The notes below the pieces were generated by a model. It had not been told where the DNA came from. It did no database searches and saw only the letters and a program-made list of their open reading frames with translations. The position numbers and the translations under genes are program-made. Positions 24,510-36,949 of a stretch of DNA of 64,000 bases are shown in pieces. The DNA comes from Mangifera indica. Lineage: Eukaryota > Streptophyta > Magnoliopsida > Sapindales > Anacardiaceae. Numbering within the stretch: the first letter of the stretch is position 1; each line of letters begins with the position of its first letter. The stretch spans positions 11,319,300 through 11,383,299 of the forward strand of contig NC_058151.1 of NCBI RefSeq assembly GCF_011075055.1, written 5' to 3'.

Positions 24510-25170
24510 TGTAACATCCCTCCTTAGAAGTACTACCCACCGAAGGAGGAATGATACGAATTAATATTCGTAGCGTCTATTTTTTTTCTTTTTAAAAAAT
24601 ACTTTAAAATAAACGCATCATTAAAAGTGTTTAGGAAGTATTCCAAGAAAACTAAAAATCTGGAAGCGAACAAAAGATGTATATACTCATATAAAGACTT
24701 ATCTGAAAGTATCTGAAAACAGGGAGTAATCATATGTAACTGTACCATAATCTCAAAAGTCAAAAGTCCATAAGAACATGCTACTGTATGCATGTAATAT
24801 AAACCAGAGATAACCTGCTCCAGCCGGATCTACCTACGCTGACCTGACCCTGCCTCGCAGCTACCTCGATCACCTGTACCTGCAGTCAGGAAAGAAAAGG
24901 GAGTGAGTGATAAGAACACTCAGTAAGGGGAAAAATTAAGTAAATTATCTTTTTTTCCTGTTCTAACTCACTTTTGGGACTCAACCCCACATCCTAACCT
25001 CTATAAGAGATTGAGGGGGTAATTTAGTTCACTCTTTACTATTTGGGTCATACTTTGTCCCATCTGGTGTCTATTTAATACTTTCTGGAAGCTAACTATA
25101 GGGATTTGGCACTTTTTTTAAGCTCAAGCTCTTTTTCTTTCACTACACTATTTCTGACTCTGAATTAAGC

Positions 25171-25265
25171 TCTACTGCGAGCATGCTCTACTGCGAGCGG
25201 ACCCTACTGGGGGTCTATGTCCTACTACGGACGTGTCCTACTGCGGACGTGCCCTACTGCGGGCG
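25171..25265. repeat. Short tandem repeats inside the gypsy LTR
   Basis: About six copies of a 16-17 bp GC-rich unit, CTACTGCGGACGTGCC-like, contrast with the AT-rich LTR around them. The same block is at about 32239-32335 in the other LTR. They could be protein-binding repeats upstream of the LTR promoter; the sequence alone does not show that. Confidence 0.6.
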
Positions 25266-25540
25266 GTGTAGTGTAAAGTGCCCCCTCATAGTTTATAGCA
25301 TACATACGGGTCTTATATTTTACTAAATTTGCTTCCATTTAATTTTATTCATAATTCACTAGACATTACTCTTGGGACGACCCCTAAATCTTGAGTCCCA
25401 AATTCTTTTTCTTATTTTTCTTTCTTTTTCTTTCCTTCTTTTCTTTCCTTTCCTTTCCTTTCTTTCCTTTCTTCTTCCTTTTCTTTCTTTCTTTCTTTCT
25501 TTCCTTCTTTCCTTCTTTCTTTCCTGCCCAGAATTGCAAA

Positions 25541-26130
25541 ACACTGTTCACAGAACAGTCATTTAACAGGGCAACCTTCTTTTTCATACAATTTAACATC
25601 CCAAAAGGTTTCTAATTCATACAAGCTATATATCATTGGAAAGAGGATTCAAAGAGCTTTCCAACGACCTATAATAGCACCCATAATTCAATAGATAAGG
25701 CAGTCAAAACGTGAGCTAAACTCAGTGATAAAATTACGAAATACTGTTCACAGAACAGACATTTAGCAGGGCAGCATACTTTTTATACACTTTAACAGCC
25801 CAAATGGTTTCTAATTCATACAAACTATATATCGTTGAAAAGAAGATTCAAAGATCTTTCCAACAAGCTATAATAGCACTCATAATTCATTCAATCAGGC
25901 AGTCAAAACAGCAGATAAATTCAGTGGCAAAAACTGCCTCCCCTGTTTTTCTTTAGTAAAACAGTCCTTTCGGTTTATACAATCTTTAACAGTCCAAATG
26001 ATCTCTAATTCATACAAGCTATATATCATTGGAAAGAGGATTCAAAGATCTTTCCAACAAGATATAATAGCACTCATAATTCATTCACTAAGGCAGCCAA
26101 AACATGGGACGAACTCAGTGGCAAAAACTG
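25541..26130. repeat. Three ~190 bp tandem repeats inside the gypsy LTR
   Basis: Each unit shares CTAATTCATACAA, a TATATATCATTGGAAAGAGG-type core, CTTTCCAAC and TATAATAGCA(C)TCATAATTCA. Starts are near 25541, 25744 and 25935. The partner LTR has the same set at about 32612-33202. Confidence 0.75.
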
Positions 26131-26696
26131 TAAATATTCTGTAACTTTCTGCCATGAACAAAATCACATACATAGACATCCCAAATGGCAAAACAACATT
26201 CCTCAACATCAAAATCAACATATATAATATAGATCTAAGGAACCAAAACCCTAAAACATATCACATATCAAGGAGGGTACCCCTTACCTTATTTCATGTC
26301 AAACCTTTGCAAGTTGGTTTTCTCCTCTTTGTTTTGCTTCCTTTATCATCAAGACAACTTTAAATCAATACCAAAACACTCTAACATATTCACATAACAT
26401 GCATATAAACATAGATGAAAGAAGAAGGAAGGAGATCTTTGGTTACCAAAGCTTCCAAGTGCTTCCTTTTCTTTTCTTCTTATTTTATCTTCTAATATTC
26501 CTTCAACTTCTTCCTTTGGCTTCAAGAAAGCAAAGAAAAGAACATGAAAGGAGGCTGCTGGAGTTTTTTTACGGGAGAAGATGTAAATGATGGAAAAGTC
26601 TTCTCTTTCTCTTTATATCTAAAGCCTTATCCCTTTCTCTTTTTCTCTTTTCCCTTTTTGCCCTTTTTTGCATTTATATATATATATATTTATTTA

Positions 26697-26737
<41 letters not shown>

Positions 26738-26828
26738 CACCCCTACATATATATATTTAAAATGAGAAAAATCTCAAAACAGGGTCAAAAGACATAATTA
26801 CCCCTGGAATATACCTGAGGGTATTACA

Positions 26829-26842
26829 ACTCTTCCCCCCTC
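26829..26842 (-). other. Nested gypsy polypurine tract
   Basis: The minus strand reads GGGGGGAAGAGT directly before the LTR start, a typical purine primer. Confidence 0.75.
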
Positions 26843-26864
26843 ACAAAAATTCCGTCCTCGGAAT

Positions 26865-29537
26865 TCACAAAAACAACTCTGGATGTTTCTCCTTCATGGT
26901 TTGCTCCATTTCCCAGGTAGCCTCCTCTGTCTTCTGGTTTGTCCATAAGACTTTTACTAAAGGAATCTGTCGGTTTCTTAGTTGTTTAATTCTTCTGTCA
27001 AATATCTAAATCGGTTTTTCTTCGTAACTAAGGTCTTCTGATAACTTAATATCTTCTGTATTCACAACCTGGGAATGATCACCAAGACATTTTCTTAACG
27101 ATGAGACATGAAATACATCATGAATCCGGTCCATACTCGCTGGTAAGGCTAATTTGTAAGCCACTTTACCAACTCTCTCAAGTATCTCATATGGACCAAT
27201 AAATCTAGGAGCTAGCTTTCCTTTCTTTCCAAATCTCATCAAATGCTTGAATGGAGCAACCTTTACAAATACAAATTCACCTACATTGAATTCCAAGTCT
27301 CGGCGTCGATGATCTGCATAGCTTTTCTGTCGATCCTGAGCCTGTTTTATTCTCTGCCTGATCAGTTAGACATCATTAATCATTTTCTGGGTCAATTCGG
27401 GCCCAAGGGATCGGGATAACACATCTCTCTCTCCTATCTCATCCCAGTGAAGAGGAGAACGACACCTCCTACCATATAATGCCTCATAAGGTGCCATCTG
27501 AATAGTCGTCTGATAGCTATTATTGTAAGCAAACTCCACCAAGGGCAACATTTCTACCCATGTAGCTTTATGATCCAAGCAACAAGCTCTTAACATGTCT
27601 TCCAAAATCTGATTAACCCTCTCCGTCTGACCATCTGTTTGAGGATGATAGACTGTACTAAATGCCAAATTAGTACCCAAGGATCTTTGGAGACTTTTCC
27701 AGAAAGCTGATACAAATCTCGTATCACGATCAGATACTATGGTCCTGGGCACACCATGTAATCTAATAATCTCCCTAACATATAATCTCCCCAACTGATC
27801 TGTGGTAGCAGTATCTTTGATGGACAGGAAATGAGCTGACTTAGTCAATCTATCAACAATCACCCAGATAGCATTACATCCATTCTGAGCTCTAGGGAGT
27901 CCACTAATGAAGTCCATGGAGATATGCTCCCATTTCCATTCTGGAATAGGTAGAGGCTGAAGTAACCCTGCAGGTCTCTGGTGTTCGGCCTTAATTTGCT
28001 GACAGGTGAGACATCTAGTAACAAACTCACCTATATCCTTTTTCATGCCTGACCACCAAAAATGTCTTTTTAAATCTTGATACATCTTTACACCCCCAGG
28101 GTGGGCAGTGTAAAGAGAACTATGAGCCTCTGTAAGAATTTTCTGTCTCAAATCAGTTATCTGGGGAACATATACTCGATCTCTGAATTTGAGAATTTTA
28201 TTCGATACTTGAAAATCTGTCTCAAGACCCTCTTGAACCTTTTGAAGTTTCTGTTGACACCATTCATCTTGTGTCTGAGCCTCTCGAATCTCATCTAGGA
28301 GAGTGGATTGAATCTCTAACCTGGTGAAGGCCCCAATCACAAGCTCAATCTGTTCTCGGTCCATCTCTCTCTGAATTTCTCTCTGGACCGTCAATTGTGA
28401 TATCATTACATTTCTACTGAGGGCATCTGCAACTACATTATCCTTGCCTGGATGGTACTTAATATCACAGTCATAGTCTTTTACTAACTCGAGCCATCGC
28501 CTCTGTCTCATATTTAACTCCTTTTGAGTGAAGAAATATCTGAGACTTTTATGGTCAGTATAAATATTACATTTTACCCCATATAAATAGTGTCTCCAGA
28601 TTTTTAAAGCAAAAACCACCGCTGCTAACTCCAAATCATGAGTGGGGTATCGAGTTTCAAATTCTTTCAATTGTCTTGAGGCATATGCTATCACCTTGCC
28701 TCGCTGCATCAACACTGCTCCTAAACCACCGTGTGAGGCATCCGTGTATAAATCATACTCAACTCCCTCCTCTGGAAGTGCTAATACAGGAGCAGTAGTC
28801 AATCTTCTTTTCAATTCTTGGAAGCTTGTCTCACAGGCATCTGACCACTGAAATGGTATTGCTTTCTTCGTGAGGGTTGTAAGAGGTCTAGCTAATCTGG
28901 CAAATCCTTCCACAAACCTTCGATAATACCCTGCCAAACCCAGGAAACTACGAACCTCTTTGACCGTCTTTGGTCTTTGCCATTCAACTATTGCCTCAAT
29001 CTTACTGGGATCCACTGATATACCCTCTGCTGAAATCACATGCCCCAAAAAGGTAACTCTATCTAGCCAAAATTCACATTTCGAGAATTTGGCATACAGT
29101 TGTTTTTCTCTCAATCTCTGGAGGGTAAACCTCAAGTGTTGTTCATGCTCCTCTCGACTGCAAGAATATACTAAGATATCATCAATGAATACCACAATAA
29201 ATTTATCCAGGCAGTCATGAAATACCCTATTCATCAAATCCATAAATACTGCAGGGGCATTTGTCAATCCGAATGGCATCACTACAAACTCAAAGTGGCC
29301 ATACCTCGTTCGGAAAGCTGTCTTGGGTATATCCTTCTCTATCACTCTCACCTGGTGATAACCAGATCTCAAATCTATCTTGGAGAAGACCACGGATCCC
29401 TTAAACTGATCAAACAAATCATCAATCCTGGGTAACGGATACTTGTTCCTAACTGTGGCCTTATTTAGCTCTCTGTAATCAATACACATTCTCATAGACC
29501 CGTCTTTCTTTTCACAAATAGGATGGGAGCTCCCCAA
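26865..29537 (-). pseudogene. Nested gypsy pol: RT, RNase H, integrase, chromodomain
   Basis: In order from 29537: RT with [35 protein letters not shown] and FIDDILVYS; RNase H with [14 protein letters not shown] and [17 protein letters not shown]; integrase zinc finger ([10 protein letters not shown], then CLTCQQ) and core with [17 protein letters not shown] and [15 protein letters not shown] stop near 27366 follows NDV, then the frame resumes with RDLEFNVGEFVFVKV and SSLRKCLGDHS. A further stop at about 27006 precedes a short chromodomain-like end, IPLVKVLWTNQ with TEEATWE, ending at 26865-26867. The catalytic residues of RT and integrase look intact; the breaks are few and recent. Confidence 0.9.
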
Positions 29538-30520
29538 GGAGAATGGCTCGGTCTGATAAAACCATGATCTAATAACTCTTGAAGCTGCTTTTTCAATTCT
29601 TGTAACTCGACAGGGGCCATTCGATAGGGTGCTCTTGAAATAGGTGTTGTGTCAGGTGCCAACTCTATGCTAAACTCAATCTCTCTCTCGGGAGCTAATC
29701 CCGGTAGCTCACTTGGAAACACATCTGGAAACTCACGTACCACTGGTGTTTCCTCAGTAGTTGGGCCTGACTCAACTTTGCTCACTATATAAGCCAAATA
29801 TCCTGTACACCCTTTTTTCAACATTTTACTAGCTTTTAACATACTGATCATCAGACTCCGGATATGACCTTCACCGAACTCGAATTGATCTCCAGAGTCT
29901 AGGTTAAATCTCACTTTCTTCTTTTTACAATCAATTTCAGCTCCGTATCTCCCCAAAAAGTCCATCCCTAAAATCATGTCAAAATCTGGCATTTCGAACA
30001 CAATCAGGTCCACTAGTAACTGTCGACCCTGAATCATAATACTCTGTCCTAGTAGCATCATCTCACTAATGACTGACCCCCCATCCGGCAACTCAATCAT
30101 AATCCTCTGGGCTATTCTAACAGGTTGCAACTTTAACCTCTCAAGTAAACTCTTAGCTATAAAACAATGAGTAGCCCCACAATCAATTAAAACATAAATA
30201 GGAGTATCAAGATAGAGAATCTGACCCGTGACTACTGATGGGTTAGCCTCTGCTGGGCCCTGGGTGATCGTATAAACTCTGGCTGTGGCCCCTCCTATAG
30301 GCTGTTGCTGCTCTACTCTCACTGGGGCAGCTGTACAAAAACGAGCAATATGTCCAGGCTGACGACATCTGAAACAAACTGCCTGACCTGTCAAACACTC
30401 TCCTATATGGTGCTTCCCATATTTCTGGCAAGCTGGTATCTCAGGTACTTTTTGTTTCTTTCCACTCTTCCAGTTCTTTTTTATGCCTCTGAACTGGAGA
30501 GGTCGTTTACCCTTCCTGTC
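29492..30520 (-). pseudogene. Nested gypsy protease and zinc knuckle, frameshift into RT
   Basis: From 30394 down: a CCHC knuckle (CFRCRQPGHIARFC), then the protease with YVLIDCGATHCFIA and DMILGMDFLGRYGAEIDC. The active site reads DCGATH where DSGATH is usual, so catalysis is doubtful. The frame reaches the RT start ([13 protein letters not shown]) and then shifts near 29515, where a run of A is one base short, so the RT continues in another frame from 29537. A second Cys-rich piece (CQKYGKHHIGEC) lies at about 30400-30440. Confidence 0.85.
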
Positions 30521-31401
30521 TCACTCTGGCGGAGGGCCTCTTTGTGCTGAAGCTGAATCACTACTCACCGGGGGAGCTGGCATGGTAGTAGGAGGTGTAA
30601 CCTTTTGCCCTGTAGTCTGACCAAACCTCCTCCTAACAAAAACCTCTGCCCTCAAAGCTCTATCAAGGGCCTCTGCATAAGTTCTGGGTGGTTGCGGCCC
30701 GGTCATAACGTCTCGAGCTATCTCTGGATCCAGCCCGTACACAAACTTCTGCATACGCCCCATTTCTGTGCTAGCTATCTCAGGGGCATACTGGGACAAC
30801 TGATTAAACTTTGTGGAATATTCTTTTACAGAGTCTGTCCCTTGCACTAGACTGATAAACTCCTGGGCCCTGATACAAGTAACATCGGCGCCCCTATACT
30901 CTGCCTCGAATCGGCGCCTAAACTCTGTCCATGTCATTTCTGAGACATTGACCGTCTCCCTGACTAAGTTCCACCATATTCTTGCCCCTGACTTGAAAAG
31001 ATAAGTGGCATATCTCACTCTTTCTTGGTCAGTCATGTCAAACAAGGCCATGGCACTCTCTACTGATTCCAACCACTCTTCAGCTGCTAATGGGTCTCTT
31101 GCACCATCAAATTTTTGAGGTTGGTGCATACTAGGGAGGTTAAAAATAGGATGCAACTGAGTCCTCACTGGGGCTGTTGTAGATGCTGAAGTAACCTCCC
31201 TCATATCATGCCCCTGGATTGGCGGCGTATGAGCCGTCTCACTTCCCTGTGTAGGAGCACCTTTGTGCTCTCTCATCATCTCTCTGAAAATCTCTCGCAC
31301 ATCATGTGCACTGAGTGCCCCCTGGGGTACCTGAGGGGCTGCTCCTTCATTTTGGCCCCTCTGAGAGGGATCTACTGGTGGTTGACTCATAGGTCCTGAA
31401 A
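30521..31401 (-). pseudogene. Nested gypsy gag
   Basis: The start is chosen at MSQPPVDPSQRGQ near 31390, although the frame is open upstream to 31585. The capsid-type domain has FDGARDPLAAEEWLESVE, WWNLVRETV, TWTEFRRRFEAEY and FVYGLDPEIARDV. It is followed by a Pro/Thr-rich stretch. A TGA at about 30521 (after RGPPPE) separates it from the basic linker and zinc knuckle. The Gag shell protein would package element RNA. Confidence 0.85.
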
Positions 31402-31563
31402 ATGAACACATTAGTTTCATAAAACTTAGCAGGTATAAATGAAAACTTAACTTACAGTGATCGGCTGCGAGGGTGGTCAGCGTGGCTGAAGGGTATTTCA
31501 TCTCTGTGTTACTTTGATTACTCCATTTTGTTTTAGAAAACATCTTTTGGGTTCCAAAATCAT

Positions 31564-31575
31564 GCTCTGATACCA
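31564..31575 (-). other. Nested gypsy primer-binding site (tRNA-iMet)
   Basis: The minus strand reads TGGTATCAGAGC, an exact initiator-Met primer site two bases from the 5' LTR. Confidence 0.85.
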
Positions 31576-31577
31576 AC

Positions 31578-33769
31578 TGTAACATCCCTCCTTAGAAGTA
31601 CTACCCACCGAAGGAGGAATGTTACGAATTAATATTCGTAGCGTCTATTTTTTTTCTTTTTAAAAAATACTTTAAAATAAACGCATCATTAAAAGTGTTT
31701 AGGAAGTATTCCAAGAAAACTAAAAATCTGGAAGCGAACAAAAGATGTATATACTCATATAAAGACTCATCTGAAAGTATCTGAAAACAGGGAGTAATCA
31801 TATGTAACTGTACCATAATCTCAAAAGTCAAAAGTCCATAAGAACATGCTACTGTATGCATGTAATATAAACCAGAGATAACCTGCTCCAGCCGGATCTA
31901 CCTACGCTGACCTAACCCTGCCTCGCAGCTACCTCGATCACCTGTACCTGCAGTCAGGAAAGAAAAGGGAGTGAGTGATAAGAACACTCAGTAAGGGGAA
32001 AAATTAAGTAAATTATCCTTTTTTCCTGTTCTAACTCACTTTTGGGACTCAACCCCACATCCTAACCTCTATAAGAGATTGAAGGGGTAATTTAGTTCAC
32101 TCTTTACTATTTGGGTCATACTTTGTCCCATCTGGTGTCTATTTAATACTTTCTGGAAGCTAACTATAGGGATTTGGCACTTTTTTTAAGCTCAAGCTCT
32201 TTTTCTTTCACTACACTATTTCTAACTCTGAATTAAGCTCTACTGCGAGCATGCTCTACTGCGAGCGGACCCTACTGGGGGTCTATGTCCTACTACGGAC
32301 GTGTCCTACTGCGGACGTGCCCTACTGCGGGCGGTGTAGTGTAAAGTGCCCCCTCATAGTTTATAGCATACATACGGGTCTTATATTTTACTAAATTTGC
32401 TTCCATTTAATTTTATTCATAACTCACCAGACATTACTCTTGGGACGACCCCTAAATCTTGAGTCCCAAATTCTTTTTCTTATTTTTCTTTCTTTTTCTT
32501 TCCTTCTTTTCTTTCCTTTCCTTTCCTTTCCTTTCTTTCCTTTCTTCTTCCTTTTCTTTCTTTCTTTCTTTCTTTCCTTCTTTCCTTCTTTCTTTCCTGC
32601 CCAGAATTGCAAAACACTGTTCACAGAACAGTCATTTAACAGGGCAACCTTCTTTTTCATACAATTTAACATCCCAAAAGGTTTCTAATTCATACAAGCT
32701 ATATATCATTGGAAAGAGGATTCAAAGAGCTTTCCAACGACCTATAATAGCACCCATAATTCAATAGATAAGGCAGTCAAAACGTGAGCTAAACTCAGTG
32801 ATAAAATTACGAAATACTGTTCACAGAACAGACATTTAGCAGGGCAGCATACTTTTTATACAATTTAACAGCCCAAATGGTTTCTAATTCATACAAACTA
32901 TATATCGTTGAAAAGAAGATTCAAAGATCTTTCCAACAAGCTATAATAGCACTCATAATTCATTCAATCAGGCAGTCAAAACAGCAGATAAATTCAGTGG
33001 CAAAAACTGCCTCCCCTGTTTTTCTTTAGTAAAACAGTCCTTTCGGTTTATACAATCTTTAACAGTCCAAATGATCTCTAATTCATACAAGCTATATATC
33101 ATTGGAAAGAGGATTCAAAGATCTTTCCAACAAGATATAATAGTACTCATAATTCATTCAATAAGGCAGCCAAAACATGGGACGAACTCAGTGGCAAAAA
33201 CTGTAAATATTCTGTAACTTTCTGCCATGAACAAAATCACATACATAGACATCCCAAATGGCAAAACAACATTCCTCAACATCAAAATCAACATATATAA
33301 TATAGATCTAAGGAACCAAAACCCTAAAACATATCACATATCAAGGAGGGTACCCCTTACCTTATTTCAAGTCAAACCTTTGCAAGTTGGTTTTCTCCTC
33401 TTTGTTTTGCTTCCTTTATCATCAAGACAACTTTAAATCAATACCAAAACACTCTAACATATTCACATAACATGCATATAAACATAGATGAAAGAAGAAG
33501 GAAGGAGATCTTTGGTTACCAAAGCTTCCAAGTGCTTCCTTTTCTTTTCTTCTTATTTTATCTTCTAATATTCCTTCAACTTCTTCCTTTGGCTTCAAGA
33601 AAGCAAAGAAAAGAACATGAAAGGAGGCTGCTGGAGTTTTTTTACGGGAGAAGATGTAAATGATGGAAAAGTCTTCTCTTTCTCTTTATATCTAAAGCCT
33701 TATCCCTTTCTCTTTTTCTCTTTTCCCTTTTTGCCCTTTTTTGCATTTATATATATATATATTTATTTA

Positions 33770-33822
<53 letters not shown>

Positions 33823-33913
33823 CACCCCTACATATATATATTTAAAATGAGAAAAATCTCAAAACAGGGTCAAAAGACATAATTACCCCTGGAATATACC
33901 TGAGGGTATTACA
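31578..33913 (-). repeat. Nested gypsy 5' LTR
   Basis: It is 2336 bp and matches 24510-26828 apart from scattered bases, a shorter C/T-rich segment difference and a longer (TA)n tract near 33773-33816. Confidence 0.9.
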
Positions 33914-33918
33914 TCTTC

Positions 33919-35505
33919 ACTTTGATCAAATTTTGTTTCATCATAGTTAACCATCCATGTAGGCCTCTTTCTAATCTTTTGTGATCGTCGTTCAATTATG
34001 GGTGTAGATGACTCCGTTACTACTTCTTCTTCAAGTTGTTGATGTGGTTGTTCACCATCTTCAAGGTCAACAGGTATATTTTGCTGAGTTCCATCTTCAT
34101 TCCATTTCCAGAATTTGTCTTCATCAAAGATTATGTCACGGCTTATGACAATCTTCTTAGTGTGAGGATTGTACAACTTGTAAGCTTTAGAATGATCACT
34201 TACTCTGAGAAAAATACATTTCTCACCTTTGTCATCTAACTTCTTCCTCTTCTCATCTAGGACATGTGCATAAGTTATGCATCCGAAAATTCTGAAGTGA
34301 TCAATTGCTGGTTGGTGACCACTCCATGCCTCTTCTGGTGTCATATTCTGAACTACTAGAGTTGGACTTATGTTCAGAATATGGAAACTCCAATTAACAG
34401 CTTCAGGCCAAAAACTCTTTAGTACCCCGCTCATCGTTAAGATTGTATGGTTCTTTCTTTCGCACATGCCATTTTGTTATGGCGTGTAAGCTATTGTCAG
34501 TTGTCGTTTGATGTCATATGTGTCACAAAATTCTGTAAATTTGTGCGAGGTATACTCTCCACCACAGTCTATGCACAACACCTGAATTGGACATCCTGCT
34601 TCATTCTCAACAATTGCTTTAAAGCATTTAAAAGCAGTTAGAGCTTCAGATTTCTCTTGTAAAAAATAAGCCCACGTTTTCCGACTCAAATCATCAATGA
34701 AAGTGATAATATACCGTTTACCTCCATTGGAAGTAGGATTGATCAATCCACAAAGGTTAGAGTGCACAATTTCTAACAACTTTCTTGCTCTTTGCGTTTT
34801 TCTTTTTGGAAATGAATCTCTGTGTTATTTGCCAATATTACATTTTTCACATACTTCCATCAGAGTTAAGAATGTTGGAAGCCCAGCCACCATTCCTTTT
34901 TGTTGAAGTGTCTTCAGACCACCAAAACTCAGATAACCATATCGAAAGTGCTATAACCAAGCATCATCATCGAATCTTGTTGAGAAACAAGTCTGTGAAA
35001 CATTGTGCAAATAAAAAGGAAACATTTTGTTCGCTGTCATTTTAACCTGAGAAATCAAGCCCAGTTTGACGTCATAAATACAGCACACACCATTTTTAAT
35101 TGTGATCTCATAGCCTTTTTCTTGCAATTGACCAATACTTAATAAGTTGGTCTTCAAATCTAGAACAAAAATAACATTAGAGATTGTTTGAATATTGTTC
35201 CCTTTGGTTTGTATGGTTACTTGTCCTTTTCCCATAACTAAAACTTTGGTGTTGTTATCAAACTTCACATCATCTCTATATGACTCGTCTAAATCGGAAA
35301 AAATTGTTTTGTCACCACATATATGATTACTACAACCAGTATCCAGGTACCACAAGTGCTTGTTGGTTTCTTCCTTGGTGTGGCAAACCATCGGCAAAGA
35401 TATCTCCTCCTGTGTTTCTACAAAATTGGATTTTTCTCCATTGTTCTTGGACAAGTTAGTTGTACATTCATTTTGATAATGTCCAAACCCATGACATCAA
35501 TAGTA
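33919..35505 (-). pseudogene. Copia D protease and integrase
   Basis: Protease: HLWYLDTGCSNHICG in the 35454-34951 frame, with the expected DTG. Integrase: a zinc-finger remnant with CEKCNIGK, then core segments TFIDDLSRKTWAYFL, IDCGGEYTSHKF and CERKNHT. The first catalytic Asp appears lost: the motif reads VHSNLCG where relatives have HSDLCG. Stops lie at about 34950, 34830 and 34476. The Pro/Glu-rich linker ends at the gypsy insertion (33918). Confidence 0.85.
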
Positions 35506-36339
35506 TTACACGTTTGACTTGTTTACTAACTTTGGGTTTTCAGTTGTTGATGGGGAGCTTCCATGTCCTCTTCCTCTACCTCTGCTTCTTCCTCTTCCTT
35601 GAAGTGTGTAGTGATCATTCTGAGATTGTTGATTTTGCCAGTATCTTCCTTCATTATTGCCTCTGCCTTTACCTCTTTCTCGATGTCCTCTTTTTGAAGC
35701 CAAAAGATGATTATTAGATGAGGCTTGTAATGCTTGCTCCTCATTGTCTTGTTGTTGATTCATTTTCTGCTCATGAACTAGCAAAGAACCTTGTGGTTCA
35801 TCAATTGAAAGAAGGTCAAGATCTTTTGATTCTTCAATTGAACAGACTATATAATTGAATTTAGGTGTCATCGAACGAAGTCTATCCTTTCACCATGAAC
35901 CCGCATCTTGTTGACAATTGCCATTGTCCTTGAAAAAAAAATCAAAAACTGATTCTCCAGACTTCAATCGAAGTAATTCAAACTCTTGGCGAAGTGACTG
36001 AAGCTGCTGCTTCCTTGCCCGTGCTGATCCTTGGAATTTCTTTTTCATATAATCCCAAATCTGCTTTGAAGTGTCCTTGGAAAGAATAGTTTCCAAGATT
36101 GGATGATCAATAGCTTGGAAGAGATAATTCTTCGCCTTGAGATCCTTTAGCCGTAGCCCTTCAAGTTCTGATCTTTGTGCATCTATCAGTAATGTTCCTG
36201 TTGTTGGTTCAGTAATTACTTCGGAGACGACTTGCCAGTATTCTTTTGATCTAAGAAAATTTTCCATTAGCATGCTCCAATGATCATAGTGACCATCAAA
36301 GCGAGGAATTGTTGGTTGAACAAAGCTCTCGGTTGCCAT
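35506..36339 (-). pseudogene. Copia D gag
   Basis: It starts at 36339 with MATESFVQPTIPRFDG and YDHWSMLMENFL, then KQIWDYMKKKF and LRQEFELLRLKSGESV, a copia gag of the UBN2 type. A frame problem around 35880-35940 and a stop near 35872 divide it from the Arg/Gly-rich C-terminal part (35871-35506). Confidence 0.85.
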
Positions 36340-36460
36340 TGTTGTTGCAGAATACTGGTTCTGCTACTGCAAAATACTCCCACTCTATTTATACTACTCA
36401 CTCTCTCCCTTTTTTTTTGAAGCTACTGCTGTAGTATTCTCACTCACTTTCTCTTTATTT

Positions 36461-36473
36461 TGCTCTGATACCA
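36461..36473 (-). other. Copia D primer-binding site (tRNA-iMet)
   Basis: The minus strand reads TGGTATCAGAGCA one base from the 5' LTR, an exact initiator-Met site. Confidence 0.88.
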
Positions 36474-36474
36474 A

Positions 36475-36734
36475 TGTCAGCTAAATTATCAAAAGAAGAT
36501 GAGAAAATGCTTTTTCCACATACTTTATCGATGACCACTGAAGTTATTTTTATATAGGTTGATACATAACAGAAAGCAACACAAAATCAGGCACTAAGTA
36601 GAACGTGCAAAGAGATAACAAAGAAACTTCTAAAGACCAGGACAACCATGGACTGAAACAAGTAAATTAAATATTGCAGAGCCTAAGAACGTGGTCTAGC
36701 TAATTTATTGACAGCTGGACAGGTTATTTCAACA
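36475..36734 (-). repeat. Copia D 5' LTR
   Basis: 260 bp, partner of 22606-22865. It is followed by the TSD TCTGT, after which unit 1 intron sequence resumes. Confidence 0.9.
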
Positions 36735-36949
36735 TCTGTTTCATGTTTGTTCATTTAAGCTGCTGGAATAAAGCTGATCTCTGAAGATGAGCCAACAAAA
36801 TTTTGAAACTGCAGTATTTGTAATACACTAATACAGTAATTAGTTTCGGCAGAAAATTTGATAGCCATCTCAATTCTCAAGAAGTACATAGATTAGATTG
36901 CAGGCACCGGTGCTTCACAAAAGCCTGCAAACACACATTTACAGACTAT

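Larger units (their letters stand above)
24510..26828 (-). repeat. Nested gypsy 3' LTR
   Basis: Internal structure: 16-17 bp degenerate repeats (CTACTGCGGACGTGCC type) at about 25171-25265; a C/T tract at about 25405-25523; three imperfect tandem repeats of about 190-200 bp from 25541 to 26130; and a (TA)n tract near 26690-26732. Confidence 0.9.
24510..33913 (-). mobile_element. Chromodomain-type Ty3/gypsy element nested in copia D, 9.4 kb, young
   Basis: LTRs at 24510-26828 (2319 bp) and 31578-33913 (2336 bp) start TGTAACATCC and end GGTATTACA. The TSD is TCTTC at 24505-24509 and 33914-33918. The primer site GCTCTGATACCA (plus strand, 31564-31575) matches tRNA-iMet, and a polypurine tract lies at 26829-26842. 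The LTRs differ at only a few bases plus repeat-length changes, so insertion was recent. Long LTRs and a chromodomain after integrase fit the Tekay/Del group, an inference. Pol carries a frameshift and stops despite its youth. Confidence 0.92.
22606..36734 (-). mobile_element. Copia LTR retrotransposon D, 14.1 kb including a nested gypsy element
   Basis: LTRs of 260 bp each (22606-22865 and 36475-36734) start TGTCAGC and end TTCAACA. The TSD is TCTGT at 22601-22605 and 36735-36739, and unit 2 has the empty site at about 50457-50465. A tRNA-iMet primer site (36461-36473) and a polypurine tract (22866-22874) fix the sense as minus. Without the nested element it is about 4.7 kb. Coding order is gag, protease, integrase, RT, RNase H. 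It inserted in the large intron of unit 1 after the tandem duplication. Confidence 0.93.

Noticed and set aside
24533..24793. Frame MHTVACSYGLL on the minus strand, repeated at 31622-31861
   Set aside because: Both lie at the same place in the two LTRs; conservation reflects LTR identity, not a gene.
25359..25615. Open frames rich in Lys/Glu/Arg or Phe/Leu/Ser on both strands
   Set aside because: They are translations of the C/T-rich tract in the gypsy LTR; the same appears in the other LTR at 32424-32767.
26544..26765. Open frames in the gypsy LTR such as MKGGCWSFF and the copy at 33617-33850
   Set aside because: They sit in the LTR, run into a (TA)n tract, and have no recognisable domain.
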